A stretch of 11,308 nucleotides of DNA from CAZRDB01 sp964598695. Its GTDB lineage: Bacteria; Armatimonadota; Zipacnadia; UBA1398. The first letter of the stretch is position 1, and the number at the start of each line of letters is the position of its first letter. Where the stretch lies: assembly GCA_964598695.1 (NCBI GenBank), contig CAZRDB010000165.1, positions 1 through 11,308 on the forward strand, read 5' to 3'. The position numbers and the translations under genes were made by a program. Of this stretch, positions 6,101 through 11,308 are shown in pieces. The notes beneath the pieces were generated by a model. The model worked only from the letters and a program-made list of their open reading frames with translations. It was not told the DNA's origin and searched no databases.

Positions 6101-7925
6101 GCCCCCCGAGGCCGCGAGCCGCGACGTGCTCCGCCCGGCGCGCACCGCCGTCCTCATCAGCACCGGGGGCGAGACCTACTACCGGACCGCGCGCGTGCCG
6201 GGGGATTGCTTCGCGGCGCTCCAGGGCTACCTCGCCGCGGGCGGGATGCTCGTCCTGCTGCCCGCTCAGCCACTCCCCTTCTGCTACAGCGAGCAGAACG
6301 TCGCCGTGGGCGATGGGGCCAGACTGGGGCTCCCGCTTGGCAACGCGTGGGAGACGCCGCCCGCGGACCTCGACCTCGAGTGGCGGGCCGCGCCCGGGCA
6401 GACGGTCTTTCCCGGCCTCCCGGAGACGTTCGCGTGGAGCTCGGAACCCGACCCGCGGTTCCGCCCGATGCGCGACCCCATGAGCGCCGACGTGCGCTAC
6501 ACGCCGCTTCTGACGCTCGTGGACCGCAAGAGCGGGACCTCCTACGGCGAGGGAGCGGCGCTCCTCGAGTTCGTCGGCGGTCCGCTCGAGGGCGGGCGCG
6601 TGCTCTACGTGTGGTCCTCACTCCAGCAGTACCCGGTCGTCGGGGAGCTGCTGTTCGAGCAGGCGCTCCGCTACGCGCTCGAGAGCACGGTTCCCGCACC
6701 GGCCGAGGTCGTGGCGCCCCGCGCGAGCCAGCCGCCCACGATCGACGGCATCCCCGATGAGCCGATCTGGCGGGCGACCAAGCTGCCGATCAACTACCGG
6801 GTGTTCACGCCCCTCCCCGCCGACACGGAGACGACAGCCCACGTCGCGTGGGATGCCGACTGCCTGTACCTCGCATTCGACGTGACCGATGCCGATATCT
6901 GGGCGACCAAGACCGAGCGGGACTCCGACCTGTTCACCGAGGAGGTCGTGGAGGCGTTCGTCGACCCGGACGGCGACGGCCTCGAGTACCGCGAGTTCGA
7001 GGTGAACCCGCTCGGGACGCTGATCGACCTGCTCATCCCCGCTCCCGCCCCCAACTGGCGGGGTGGCGACTGGACCCAGACGGTCGTGTGGAACGCGCGG
7101 GGCTGGCGCTCGGCGGTCCACGTGCGCGGCACCGTCGACAACCGCGACGACACCGACCAGGGCTGGACTGCGGAGTGGGCGATCCCCTGGAGCGACCTCG
7201 GCATCGACGACCCCGCCGTGGGGCGAGGGTTCCGCATGGGCCTCTTCCGCTGCGAGGCGCCGAAGGAGGGCGAGACGGAGTACCTCTCGTGGTCGCCCGC
7301 TCGCGCCTTCCATGCGCCGCTCGACTTCGGCTTCGTGACCCTCGGGCTCGATCCGTGGGCCGACGACTTCGCCTCGTACCCGGAGGGCGCCACCGAACTC
7401 CCCGGCTGGCAGCCCGCCCTCGGGGCCTGGCGGGTGAACGACGGGGCGTTGGTCGGCGAAGATAGCGGGGGAGACAGCTTCCGGGCGACCGGGATCGCGC
7501 GCGCCCTGCCTGAGGGCGACTGCACCGTGCGCTTCCGCTTCCGGCTCGACTCCGTGGCCTCGGACTGGCGCGACGGCCTGTGGCTCGGGCTCCGCGCGAG
7601 CGAGCAGGACGACTACACGCTGATGTTCACAGCCCGCAACGTGGCGCTCCACCGCACGGTCCGCGGCAGCTCGACGACCGACGGCACGACGCTCGCAACG
7701 GGGCCGTACCGGCGCGATGGCGACTGGCACACGCTGGCTGTCCGGCTGGAGGGCGCGCGGATCGTCGTGACACTCGACGGAGCGACGGTCCTCGACGCGG
7801 TCGATCCGGCGCGGCCCGAGGGCCGGCCCGCCGGGGCCAACCTGGTCCTCTCGGCGCGGAAGTGGACCCAATCCAGCGGCGCGACCCGCGTGCGGATCGA
7901 CGACCTGCGGATCGACTGCGAGTGA
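3180..7925 (+). CDS. Giant secreted multidomain carbohydrate-associated protein (CBM9-containing)
   Basis: The protein has 1581 residues and a short hydrophobic signal segment (MLLGMLTSLLLLQPAGPAG). The ATG at 3180 is preferred to the GTG at 3171 because the GAGGTGG at 3163-3169 is 10 nt from the ATG but too close to the GTG. Order of regions: a beta-rich N-terminus of unknown family (to about 360); an alpha/alpha-toroid-like region rich in Trp and Tyr (about 360-605) resembling six-hairpin glycosidases or lyases; a beta-rich part; a charged helix (about 900-934); a Rossmann-like region with ISTGG and LQGYLAAGGMLVLLP (about 940-1170) like class I amidotransferase-like domains of beta-galactosidases; a CBM9 module (about 1181-1388) with TIDGIPDEPIW and the acidic DPDGDG loop at 1262-1267; and a C-terminal concanavalin-like or DUF1080-like module (about 1392-1581). 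CBM9 binds sugar chains, so an extracellular glycan-binding or glycan-degrading role is likely. No catalytic pair can be assigned by eye. Confidence 0.85.
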   Translation: MLLGMLTSLLLLQPAGPAGLSLVGADSSVRCIEAADGRVVGLEVLSESEVAATVLFAADRALTAEAVLLKSEPPILRLTGFAGLPGVDLGETALDVELGREEPYPHLRLSLEVRSFEESAWRAAYGETPFHLLALPLPGAEIFHQRGWPIPTPRIDPYPMRLAEDGGRMVASAYSPDWTYAPPLGAYPVPVAGLWQPSAGRYVAYDFHVARLRDREGDDVATAYCNTGEYLALVVPFPSPYDALAYPSAGGRWRVSFDLLHTREIHSDDDPNLFVTERAWQRFHDELPAAPEVMDLSWYPAKLRLAGFADELPGGLVARAGPNAVWEEPGAVSPSGVGHTSQLRFAYADAPADAKQAFERDLAYLLAHTTWLGEGADRACFWAKPLEGEMARRFGPGVGTLHSVQGWGVAQAILEYYLGTGGTRDDLLPYLDGALRYTREILYTRNDYPDVPAGQFAWGAAPAAHYCLSYYHSFRDDPARADLARLARKLARSMTYRYLAIWMSDNAPWDALDSTWFMEPNSGIPWLGAACANEVWVVPHALAEVYVETGDPILKQCLSGMLERWPVLAQEQYKDSIQAYQDEWAERYGLYPGSAQSPGTRAEYGGVWGGFEVLSWPVGGADVRILLGEGGALCFNAKGESVTLTEVRAERGGYTCRLAENEAASRPAPAGDLAVVVTVPFAEVVGGPVAVERDGRMLDLSGGGLEWHPSRPDTVTLRGLRVGDRIVIGAPSDGAVALACAMAKPREAEAEPYGYASDGLLCVELTKAADTALPGDWDDPSSYAGLHGGEQWVYGVRFRLIDPAQNGGRCAVSQGRTPAPTGAVRVYALVTAAEEGATLLARAVSGAERSLPVSEAPLALRGWPPIFGWQARMVTAEMDGPIASVEPRGCLLLAVTGDVVEERDRTRAEAEMAVALAAERAKSERDARIAALGPLFARHSGRVGVLPVPNGLGQSRLPKLLSPVGLDRHIRVLTPPEAASRDVLRPARTAVLISTGGETYYRTARVPGDCFAALQGYLAAGGMLVLLPAQPLPFCYSEQNVAVGDGARLGLPLGNAWETPPADLDLEWRAAPGQTVFPGLPETFAWSSEPDPRFRPMRDPMSADVRYTPLLTLVDRKSGTSYGEGAALLEFVGGPLEGGRVLYVWSSLQQYPVVGELLFEQALRYALESTVPAPAEVVAPRASQPPTIDGIPDEPIWRATKLPINYRVFTPLPADTETTAHVAWDADCLYLAFDVTDADIWATKTERDSDLFTEEVVEAFVDPDGDGLEYREFEVNPLGTLIDLLIPAPAPNWRGGDWTQTVVWNARGWRSAVHVRGTVDNRDDTDQGWTAEWAIPWSDLGIDDPAVGRGFRMGLFRCEAPKEGETEYLSWSPARAFHAPLDFGFVTLGLDPWADDFASYPEGATELPGWQPALGAWRVNDGALVGEDSGGDSFRATGIARALPEGDCTVRFRFRLDSVASDWRDGLWLGLRASEQDDYTLMFTARNVALHRTVRGSSTTDGTTLATGPYRRDGDWHTLAVRLEGARIVVTLDGATVLDAVDPARPEGRPAGANLVLSARKWTQSSGATRVRIDDLRIDCE

Positions 7926-7947
7926 GGGAAGGCCGTGGGCGCCGGCG

Positions 7948-8445
7948 TCAGAGCGCGAGCCCGGCGACGCACAGTGCGTAGGCGAGCGCGAGCGCGACGC
8001 CGGCCGCCGGCTGCCGGCTCCAGCGCGCGACGAAGAGGCCCTCGGCGGCGAACAGGCCCGTCAGCAGGGCCGAGGCGCCGATGCTCTCGCGAAGCGGCTG
8101 TGAGGCGGGTGCGAAGGTCGTCCGCACGAGGTACACCGTCCCGGCGAGGAGGGCGACGAGCAGCGCGTCGTGCAGGAGCACGGCGGCGCGCCCGGCGCGC
8201 GGGTCGGTCCACAGGAGGTACGCGGCCGCGAGGGCGGCGAGCCCGAGGGTGGCCGTTCCGGCTACGCCGAGCACGGGCAGAAGCTGCGGCGCCGCGATCG
8301 TGAAGGCGTTGCCGCGCAGCGCCTCGACAGTCACCTGCTTCTCCATCCACAGGTAGCCGAGCGAGGGGAAGCCGCACCACAGCGCGGCCACGATCGCGCG
8401 GTAGAGGGCGAAAGCGCGTTCAATGGACGTCCGCGCCGGAGCCAC
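7948..8445 (-). CDS. Small five-helix membrane protein, unknown function
   Basis: About 165 residues, mostly hydrophobic, with five likely membrane helices near 12-34, 50-79, 86-107, 121-140 and 147-165. A short charged loop (TDPRAGR, about 80-86) separates helices 2 and 3, and the C-terminus ends inside the last helix. I recognise no family. The GTG start at 8445 is chosen because AGGGAGGT lies 11 nt upstream (8464-8457) and because sequence further upstream in this frame is Arg/Pro/Gly-rich and looks non-coding. The first ATG (8346) would remove helix 1. The gene converges on the large secreted protein gene, leaving 22 nt between stops. It has no co-directional neighbour downstream. Start uncertain; coding status fairly good from the regular helix pattern. 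Confidence 0.65.
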   Translation of the reverse strand: MAPARTSIERAFALYRAIVAALWCGFPSLGYLWMEKQVTVEALRGNAFTIAAPQLLPVLGVAGTATLGLAALAAAYLLWTDPRAGRAAVLLHDALLVALLAGTVYLVRTTFAPASQPLRESIGASALLTGLFAAEGLFVARWSRQPAAGVALALAYALCVAGLAL

Positions 8446-8776
8446 GGCCGCAGCACACCTCCCTGTCGGCCACGGGATTCGCGGGGAGGCCGGGTTGGCC
8501 TCCCGCCGCGCAATCTTTCGTCCCGGCCGTGTAATGCGCGCGGGATGGCCGGGCACTTCCCTGACGAACTCGACGATCGGCAACCGGGCCCGCGCTCTCT
8601 GGCTCCCCGCGCGGACCCCGCTCCTCCGCTCCGGCCGCGGGCCGGGCGCGAGCCCCGTGGTACGCACGAGGCATCGCCGCTCCCTCCCGCTCCCACCCCC
8701 GGTCCGCGGCCGGAACCGGCGGAGGAGACTCGGCGAAGGGAACGCGGTTCCCGAGCACGAAGACTCGCCGGGACAT
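8420..8776 (-). CDS. Doubtful 118-codon ORF with a strong ribosome binding site
   Basis: From an ATG at 8776 this frame begins MSRRVFVLGNRVPFAE and runs to a TGA at 8420, overlapping the membrane-protein start (8445) by 26 nt. In its favour, AGGAGGTG lies 8 nt before the ATG, a much better site than that of the divergent permease gene, and the overlap would allow coupling. Against it, the protein becomes a Gly/Arg/Ala/Pro-rich low-information sequence, third-position G+C is clearly lower and second-position G+C higher than in the real genes here, and no domain is visible. It may be a leader ORF, a decayed gene or chance. No function can be assigned. Confidence 0.18.
   Translation of the reverse strand: MSRRVFVLGNRVPFAESPPPVPAADRGWEREGAAMPRAYHGARARPAAGAEERGPRGEPESAGPVADRRVRQGSARPSRAHYTAGTKDCAAGGQPGLPANPVADREVCCGRGSGADVH
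8446..8774. other. Intergenic region between divergent genes, no convincing gene
   Basis: About 330 nt separate the GTG of the minus-strand membrane protein from the ATG of the plus-strand permease. All frames crossing it give Arg/Pro/Gly-rich translations typical of non-coding high-GC DNA. It contains a strong hairpin (8481-8509), a perfect 6-bp inverted repeat GGGAAC-GCG-GTTCCC at 8738-8752 shortly before the permease start, and the doubtful minus-strand ORF noted separately. Promoters for both flanking genes should lie here, but I see no good -35/-10 pair. Confidence 0.6.
8481..8509. other. Strong hairpin in the divergent intergenic region
   Basis: GGGAGGCC (8484-8491) and GGCCTCCC (8497-8504) form a perfect 8-bp stem with a GGGTT loop. 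The stem is extended by GCG (8481-8483) with CGC (8507-8509) past a 2-nt bulge. On the minus strand it would sit in the leader about 17 nt before the ribosome binding site of the 165-residue membrane protein. No T-run follows, so it is not a standard terminator. Confidence 0.35.
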
Positions 8777-9803
8777 GAGCAGCACACCTCCTCCCCAGCC
8801 CACCGCCCCGGGGCGCGACCGCCAGCGCTGGTCTCGCTTCGTGATCGAGTACGCCGGCCCGCTCGCGGCGCTGCTGCTGATCGTCGCCGGCTTCCTGATC
8901 TGGGTGCCCTCGTTCCGCTCGGTCGAGAACTTCCAGAACATCGGCCGGCAGATCGCGGTCGTCGCGATCCTCGCGGTCGGCGAGACCCTGGTGATCGTCA
9001 CGGCGGGGATCGACCTCTCCGTGGGCTCGCTGATCGCCCTGACGAGTGTGCTCGGCGCGCTGACCATGCGCGGCGTGGTGGGGGGAGGCGCGAGCGGCGT
9101 CGAGGTGATCCCGGGCACGGCCGTCCCTCTGGGGATCGTCGTGGGCCTCGCGAGCGGAGCGCTGGTGGGCGCGATCTCCGGCGCGATCATCGAGTATCTG
9201 TCGATCCCGGCGTTCATCGTGACCCTGGGGATGCTGGGGATCTGCGCCGGCTCGGCAAAGCTCGCGGCCGGGGGGATCTCGGTGGGCGACCTGCCGCCGG
9301 CGATCAACTGGCTCGGGGCCAACGACATCGGCGGGGTCTTCCCCATGGCGACGGCCATCACGCTGGTGGTGGTGGCGGCCGGCCAGCTCCTGCTCGCGAA
9401 GACCGCCTTCGGCCGCGCGCTGTACGCGATCGGCGGGAACCGCGAGGCGGCCCGCCTCTCGGGGATCCCGGTCCGACGGGTCTCGATGGCGTGCTTCGCG
9501 CTGTGCGGCCTGCTGGCCGGGCTGGCGGGGATCGTCTCGATGGCCCGAACCGGCTCGGCCCAGCCGACCGCGGGCGAGGGCTACGAGCTGCACGCGGTGG
9601 CCGCCTCGGTGATCGGCGGCACGAGCCTGATGGGAGGCGAGGGCTCGATCACGGGCGCCTTCATCGGCGCACTGATCATGGGCGTGCTCTCGACCGGGCT
9701 CGACCACCTCGGCCTCTCGAACTTCTGGCAGCAGGTCGTCATCGGCGGCATGATCGTCATCGCCGTGCTGGTCGACCGTGCCCGGCGGTCGCTGGTCAAG
9801 TAG
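8775..9803 (+). CDS. ABC transporter permease, ribose/simple-sugar (RbsC) type
   Basis: This 342-residue integral membrane protein belongs to the branched-chain/simple-sugar permease family (BPD_transp_2, PF02653; RbsC-like). The diagnostic AGIDLSVGS motif is at residues 77-85. The conserved cytoplasmic loop FGRALYAIGGNREAARLSGI (about 212-231), which contacts the ATPase, and the glycine-rich GGTSLMGGEGSITGAFIGAL near 281-300 are both present. Hydrophobic segments account for about nine or ten helices after a 25-residue polar N-terminus. Length matches the family. Such permeases form the membrane channel of importers with an RbsA-type double ATPase and a periplasmic or lipoprotein binding protein. 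Neither is beside it, so partners must be elsewhere. The ATG at 8775 is the first start in the frame but has only a poor ribosome site. Substrate cannot be told; ribose or another monosaccharide, or a nucleoside, are the usual options. Confidence 0.93.
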   Translation: MSSTPPPQPTAPGRDRQRWSRFVIEYAGPLAALLLIVAGFLIWVPSFRSVENFQNIGRQIAVVAILAVGETLVIVTAGIDLSVGSLIALTSVLGALTMRGVVGGGASGVEVIPGTAVPLGIVVGLASGALVGAISGAIIEYLSIPAFIVTLGMLGICAGSAKLAAGGISVGDLPPAINWLGANDIGGVFPMATAITLVVVAAGQLLLAKTAFGRALYAIGGNREAARLSGIPVRRVSMACFALCGLLAGLAGIVSMARTGSAQPTAGEGYELHAVAASVIGGTSLMGGEGSITGAFIGALIMGVLSTGLDHLGLSNFWQQVVIGGMIVIAVLVDRARRSLVK

Positions 9804-9807
9804 CGTC

Positions 9808-9824
9808 CGCGGGCGCGGCCCGCG
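9808..9824 (+). terminator. Possible terminator hairpin after the permease gene
   Basis: CGCGGGC (9808-9814) and GCCCGCG (9818-9824) form a perfect 7-bp stem with a 3-nt loop, beginning 5 nt after the permease stop codon. Position and strength suit a terminator, but no U-tract follows, so it may need Rho or serve as 3'-end protection. Confidence 0.4.
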
Positions 9825-9891
9825 ATGACCGCCTTCCCTGAACCCCGCCCTTGGGCGTACTGTTGGTTCCGAGTAGGACTCTCGCACCTCG

Positions 9892-9908
9892 ACTCGGTCC
9901 GGCCGAGT
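9892..9908. other. Inverted repeat upstream of the DUF4446 gene
   Basis: ACTCGG (9892-9897) and CCGAGT (9903-9908) are perfect inverted repeats with a TCCGG spacer, 39-56 nt before the ATG at 9948. They could be a leader hairpin or a small operator. A weak sigma-70-like pair (TTGGGC at 9851-9856, TAGGAC at 9874-9879, 17-nt spacing) lies just upstream and would place the repeat at the transcription start. Confidence 0.25.
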
Positions 9909-9947
9909 GCCGAGACCGCGTGAGCACAGGAAGCAGTGAGGAGCCCT

Positions 9948-10442
9948 ATGACAAGCGCAACACCTGCGCTGGTGCTTTCATGCGTGGCACTCGTCGCGGC
10001 GGGCGTCGCGGCGGCATTCGCCGTGCGGCTGTACGGCAAGGCCGCGCAGATGGCGGAGCCGCACCGCCGCTTCCTCGAGTCGCTCGGGAAGATGGACTTC
10101 CCCGAGGACCTGACCCAGTTCCTCGAGATGCTCGGAACGGTCCACAAGCGCGTCGAGGACAACCAGCGGCGGGTCGACGGCGTGATCGAGGCGATGAAGG
10201 GCAACATCAGCCGGGTCGGCCTGATCCGCTTCGATGCCTTCGAGAACATGGGCGGCATGATGAGCTTCGCGCTCGCGCTGCTCGACGACCGGGCCAACGG
10301 CGTGGTCCTGACCGGGATCCACAGCCGCAACTCGTTCGACACCTACTGCCGCCGGATCCAGGGCGGGACGCCGGAAGTCGAGGTCTCCACCGAGGAGCAG
10401 CAGGCTCTCGCCGAGGCGCTGCGCGGCTGGAGCCCGCGGTGA
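9948..10442 (+). CDS. DUF4446 family membrane-anchored protein
   Basis: A 164-residue protein resembling the uncharacterised DUF4446 family (PF14584). One N-terminal membrane helix (about residues 6-27) is followed by a charged helical stretch likely to form a coiled coil (about 35-85). The conserved family core follows: RVGLIRFDAFENMGGMMSFA (89-108), LALLDDRANGVVLTGIHSR (109-127) and a C-terminal helix with STEEQQALAEAL. No enzymatic residues are known for the family. The start is ATG 9948, with GAGGAG 4 nt before it, and it gives a clean signal-anchor. Its stop overlaps the GTG start of dut (GTGA, 4 nt), so the two are co-transcribed and translationally coupled. Topology would put the core in the cytoplasm or outside; the sequence alone does not decide. 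Confidence 0.88.
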   Translation: MTSATPALVLSCVALVAAGVAAAFAVRLYGKAAQMAEPHRRFLESLGKMDFPEDLTQFLEMLGTVHKRVEDNQRRVDGVIEAMKGNISRVGLIRFDAFENMGGMMSFALALLDDRANGVVLTGIHSRNSFDTYCRRIQGGTPEVEVSTEEQQALAEALRGWSPR

Positions 10443-10897
10443 GTGGCGAGCGCGTCGCCCTCCGGATCCTCCGTCTGGCCCACAGCGAGGGCATCGACCT
10501 TCCCGCGTACGCGAGCGCGGCCGCGGCCGGCATGGACGTGCGCGCCGCGGTCGAGGCCGATCTGGTCATCGCGCCCGGCGCCGTGGGTCTGGTCCCGACC
10601 GGGCTGTGCCTCGAGGTGCCGCCCGGCTACGAGGTCCAGGTCCGGCCCCGGAGCGGGCTGGCCCTCCGCGAGCAGGTGACGGTGCTCAACACGCCGGGTA
10701 CGATCGACGCCGACTACCGCGGCGAGGTCCGGATCATCCTGGCCAACTTCGGCCCCGCTCCCTTCCGCATCGGGCGGGGCGACCGCATCGCGCAGCTCGT
10801 GGTCGCCCGGGTTGCCCGGGCCGAGATCGAGGTCGCGGCGGAACTCAGCGAGACCGACCGCGGCGCGGGCGGTTTCGGCCACACCGGCCGTTCGTAG
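10439..10897 (+). CDS. dut: dUTP diphosphatase (trimeric dUTPase)
   Basis: The enzyme hydrolyses dUTP to dUMP and pyrophosphate in the cytoplasm, keeping uracil out of DNA and supplying dUMP for thymidylate synthesis. All five motifs of the homotrimeric family are present in its 152 residues: motif 1 AAGMDVRA (about 29-36), motif 2 RPRSGLA (69-75), motif 3 GTIDADYRGE (87-96, with catalytic Asp90 and the uracil-stacking Tyr93), motif 4 RGDRIAQL (113-120) and motif 5 RGAGGFGHTG (141-150, the mobile C-terminal arm). Motif 1 has Met where Leu or Phe is common, and motif 5 has His in the usual Ser position. Length is standard. The GTG start at 10439 overlaps the stop of the DUF4446 gene and has GGAG 6 nt upstream. 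In-frame sequence before it lies inside the preceding gene. Confidence 0.96.
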   Translation: MSGERVALRILRLAHSEGIDLPAYASAAAAGMDVRAAVEADLVIAPGAVGLVPTGLCLEVPPGYEVQVRPRSGLALREQVTVLNTPGTIDADYRGEVRIILANFGPAPFRIGRGDRIAQLVVARVARAEIEVAAELSETDRGAGGFGHTGRS

Positions 10898-10906
10898 GCG
10901 CCCGCC

Positions 10907-10925
10907 GGCGGCGTCTTCGGCCGCC
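10907..10925 (+). terminator. Possible terminator hairpin after dut
   Basis: GGCGGC (10907-10912) and GCCGCC (10920-10925) pair across a 7-nt loop, starting 10 nt after the dut stop. It is all G/C with no U-run (a C-run follows at 10932-10939), so it is a weak candidate terminator only. The rest of 10898-11020 shows nothing else I can name. Confidence 0.28.
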
Positions 10926-11032
10926 CGTCGCCCCCCCCGCACGCCGCGACAGCAGGACGCAGGCCCCGGCCCGCCGAATGGGAGGGACCGGTCGTGCTGT
11001 ACGCCCTGGTTTCGCGAGCGGGGCGAGTATGG

Positions 11033-11038
11033 TATATA
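11033..11038 (+). promoter_or_regulatory. -10 box of the tRNA-Ser promoter
   Basis: TATATA, in a short AT-rich island (AGTATGGTATATACG), ends 9 nt before the mature 5' end of tRNA-Ser, so transcription would begin only 2-4 nt before the tRNA. The matching -35 position (TTTCGC at 11010-11015, 17-nt spacing) is a poor match. TATGGT at 11028-11033 is an alternative -10. Confidence 0.5.
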
Positions 11039-11047
11039 CGATGCGCC

Positions 11048-11137
11048 GGAGGGATGGCCGAGCGGTTGAAGGCGGCGGTCTTGAAAACCGTTGGGCGCGC
11101 GAGCGTCTCGGGGGTTCGAATCCCCCTCCCTCCGCCA
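11048..11137 (+). tRNA. tRNA-Ser (anticodon UGA)
   Basis: A complete class II tRNA of 90 nt with an encoded CCA end. The acceptor stem GGAGGGA (11048-11054) pairs with TCCCTCC (11127-11133), followed by discriminator G and CCA (11135-11137). The anticodon loop CTTGAAA (11080-11086) carries TGA at 11082-11084, closed by GCGGT/ACCGT with a terminal G-U. A long variable arm (GGGCGCGCGAGCGTCTC region, about 11093-11109) is typical of tRNA-Ser. The T-arm GGGGG-TTCGAAT-CCCCC is at 11110-11126. It reads UCA and, by wobble, other UCN codons. Confidence 0.97.
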
Positions 11138-11161
11138 GTGAGCCGGAGGCGCCGGCGCCGG

Positions 11162-11180
11162 GCGTAGCGGTCGGCTACGC
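11162..11180. other. Perfect hairpin between tRNA-Ser and greA
   Basis: GCGTAGC (11162-11168) and GCTACGC (11174-11180) form a perfect 7-bp stem with a GGTCG loop, 24 nt after the tRNA and 18 nt before the greA ribosome site. It could end or protect the tRNA transcript, or structure the greA leader. There is no U-run. A self-complementary GGCGCCGGCGCC block lies just upstream, between the tRNA and the hairpin. Confidence 0.35.
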
Positions 11181-11213
11181 GGTCATCCGGGCTACTTGAG
11201 GAGTGTGAATGCA

Positions 11214-11308
11214 TTGGCCGACGACGAGATCATTCTCACCCCTGAGGGGCGAGACCGCATCAAGAAGGAACTCCACCAGCTCACCGCGGTCGAGCGACCG
11301 GAGGTCCG
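11214..11308 (+). CDS. greA: Transcription elongation factor GreA, N-terminus (cut by window edge)
   Basis: GreA rescues backtracked RNA polymerase by stimulating cleavage of the extruded transcript end. Only the first 31 codons are present: after the start the protein reads ADDEIILTPEGRDRIKKELH and then QLTAVERPEV. The LTPEG-x-x-x-(I/L)-K-x-EL start and the RPEV segment are the hallmark first helix of the GreA/GreB coiled-coil domain. The chosen start is TTG 11214, with GAGGAG (11198-11203) 10 nt upstream. An in-frame GTG at 11205 is almost on top of that ribosome site. The only nearby ATG (11209) is out of frame. GreA rather than GreB is suggested by the N-terminal wording, but the diagnostic C-terminal domain is outside the window. 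The gene is in the same direction as the tRNA and may be partly co-transcribed with it. Confidence 0.85.
   Translation, partial: MADDEIILTPEGRDRIKKELHQLTAVERPEV

Noticed and set aside
6618..7871. 417-codon minus-strand frame
   Set aside because: It is antisense to the CBM9 and C-terminal modules of the giant protein, has no motifs, and has a composition typical of a shadow frame.
8450..8791. 13-bp direct repeat flanking the intergenic region, considered as a target-site duplication of an inserted element
   Set aside because: No terminal inverted repeats or transposase remnant lie inside, and each copy is explained by a Shine-Dalgarno-like sequence. Chance repeats of this size are expected in G+C-rich DNA.
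8331..9887. 518-codon minus-strand frame
   Set aside because: It is antisense to the RbsC-type permease, whose family motifs are unmistakable. The translation is Arg/Asp/His-rich with no fold signature.
10932..10939. Run of eight C residues after dut
   Set aside because: It is a simple homopolymer in non-coding DNA with no associated gene, so phase variation is not supported.
11048..11137. tRNA-Ser as an integration site for a mobile island
   Set aside because: There is no integrase gene nearby, no second copy of the tRNA 3' end in the window, and the next gene is housekeeping greA.
10714..11214. Minus-strand frame crossing dut, the gap and tRNA-Ser
   Set aside because: It reads through a perfect tRNA gene and the dut coding region, so it cannot be a real gene.

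Overview
The window is G+C-rich bacterial chromosome with strong G/C preference at third codon positions. Its genes are typical of a free-living bacterium: secreted proteins with Sec signal peptides, a sugar-type ABC permease, a dUTPase, a tRNA-Ser with an encoded CCA end, and the start of greA. There are no phage genes, insertion sequences, CRISPR arrays or obvious transfer scars. The large secreted CBM9-containing protein, the HTH_34-type regulator and the DUF4446-dut pair would fit an uncultured, high-GC, polysaccharide-using lineage such as Armatimonadota or a relative. That placement is a guess from gene content, not a measurement.

Layout. (1) 23-778 (+): a secreted protein of unknown function, ending tail-to-tail, 7 nt from the next gene, with a hairpin over both stop codons. 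(2) 3012-786 (-): a three-gene operon (six-helix membrane protein, winged-helix HTH_34-like regulator, secreted S8 subtilisin-like protease). Both junctions are 4-nt ATGA overlaps. The operon starts with a perfect Shine-Dalgarno sequence and a candidate promoter overlapped by a perfect 8-3-8 palindrome, a good candidate autoregulatory operator. (3) 3180-7925 (+): a divergent 1581-residue secreted protein combining an alpha/alpha-toroid-like region, a class I amidotransferase-like region, a CBM9 module and a C-terminal concanavalin-like module. It probably acts on or binds extracellular carbohydrate. (4) 8445-7948 (-): a small five-helix membrane protein. (5) 8446-8774: about 330 nt without a convincing gene, holding a strong hairpin and a doubtful 118-codon minus-strand ORF. 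(6) 8775-9803 (+): an RbsC-type ABC permease with no ATPase or binding protein beside it. (7) 9948-10897 (+): a DUF4446 membrane-anchored protein overlapping dut. (8) 11048-11137 (+): tRNA-Ser(UGA) with its own AT-rich promoter, then (9) the start of greA, cut by the window edge.

The right-hand end is housekeeping (nucleotide-pool sanitation, a tRNA, a transcription elongation factor). The left and middle are accessory: secreted or envelope proteins and transport. The most system-like element is the coupled membrane protein / regulator / secreted protease operon with its palindromic control site. It shares its upstream region with the giant secreted carbohydrate-associated protein, so the two transcription units may be co-regulated.
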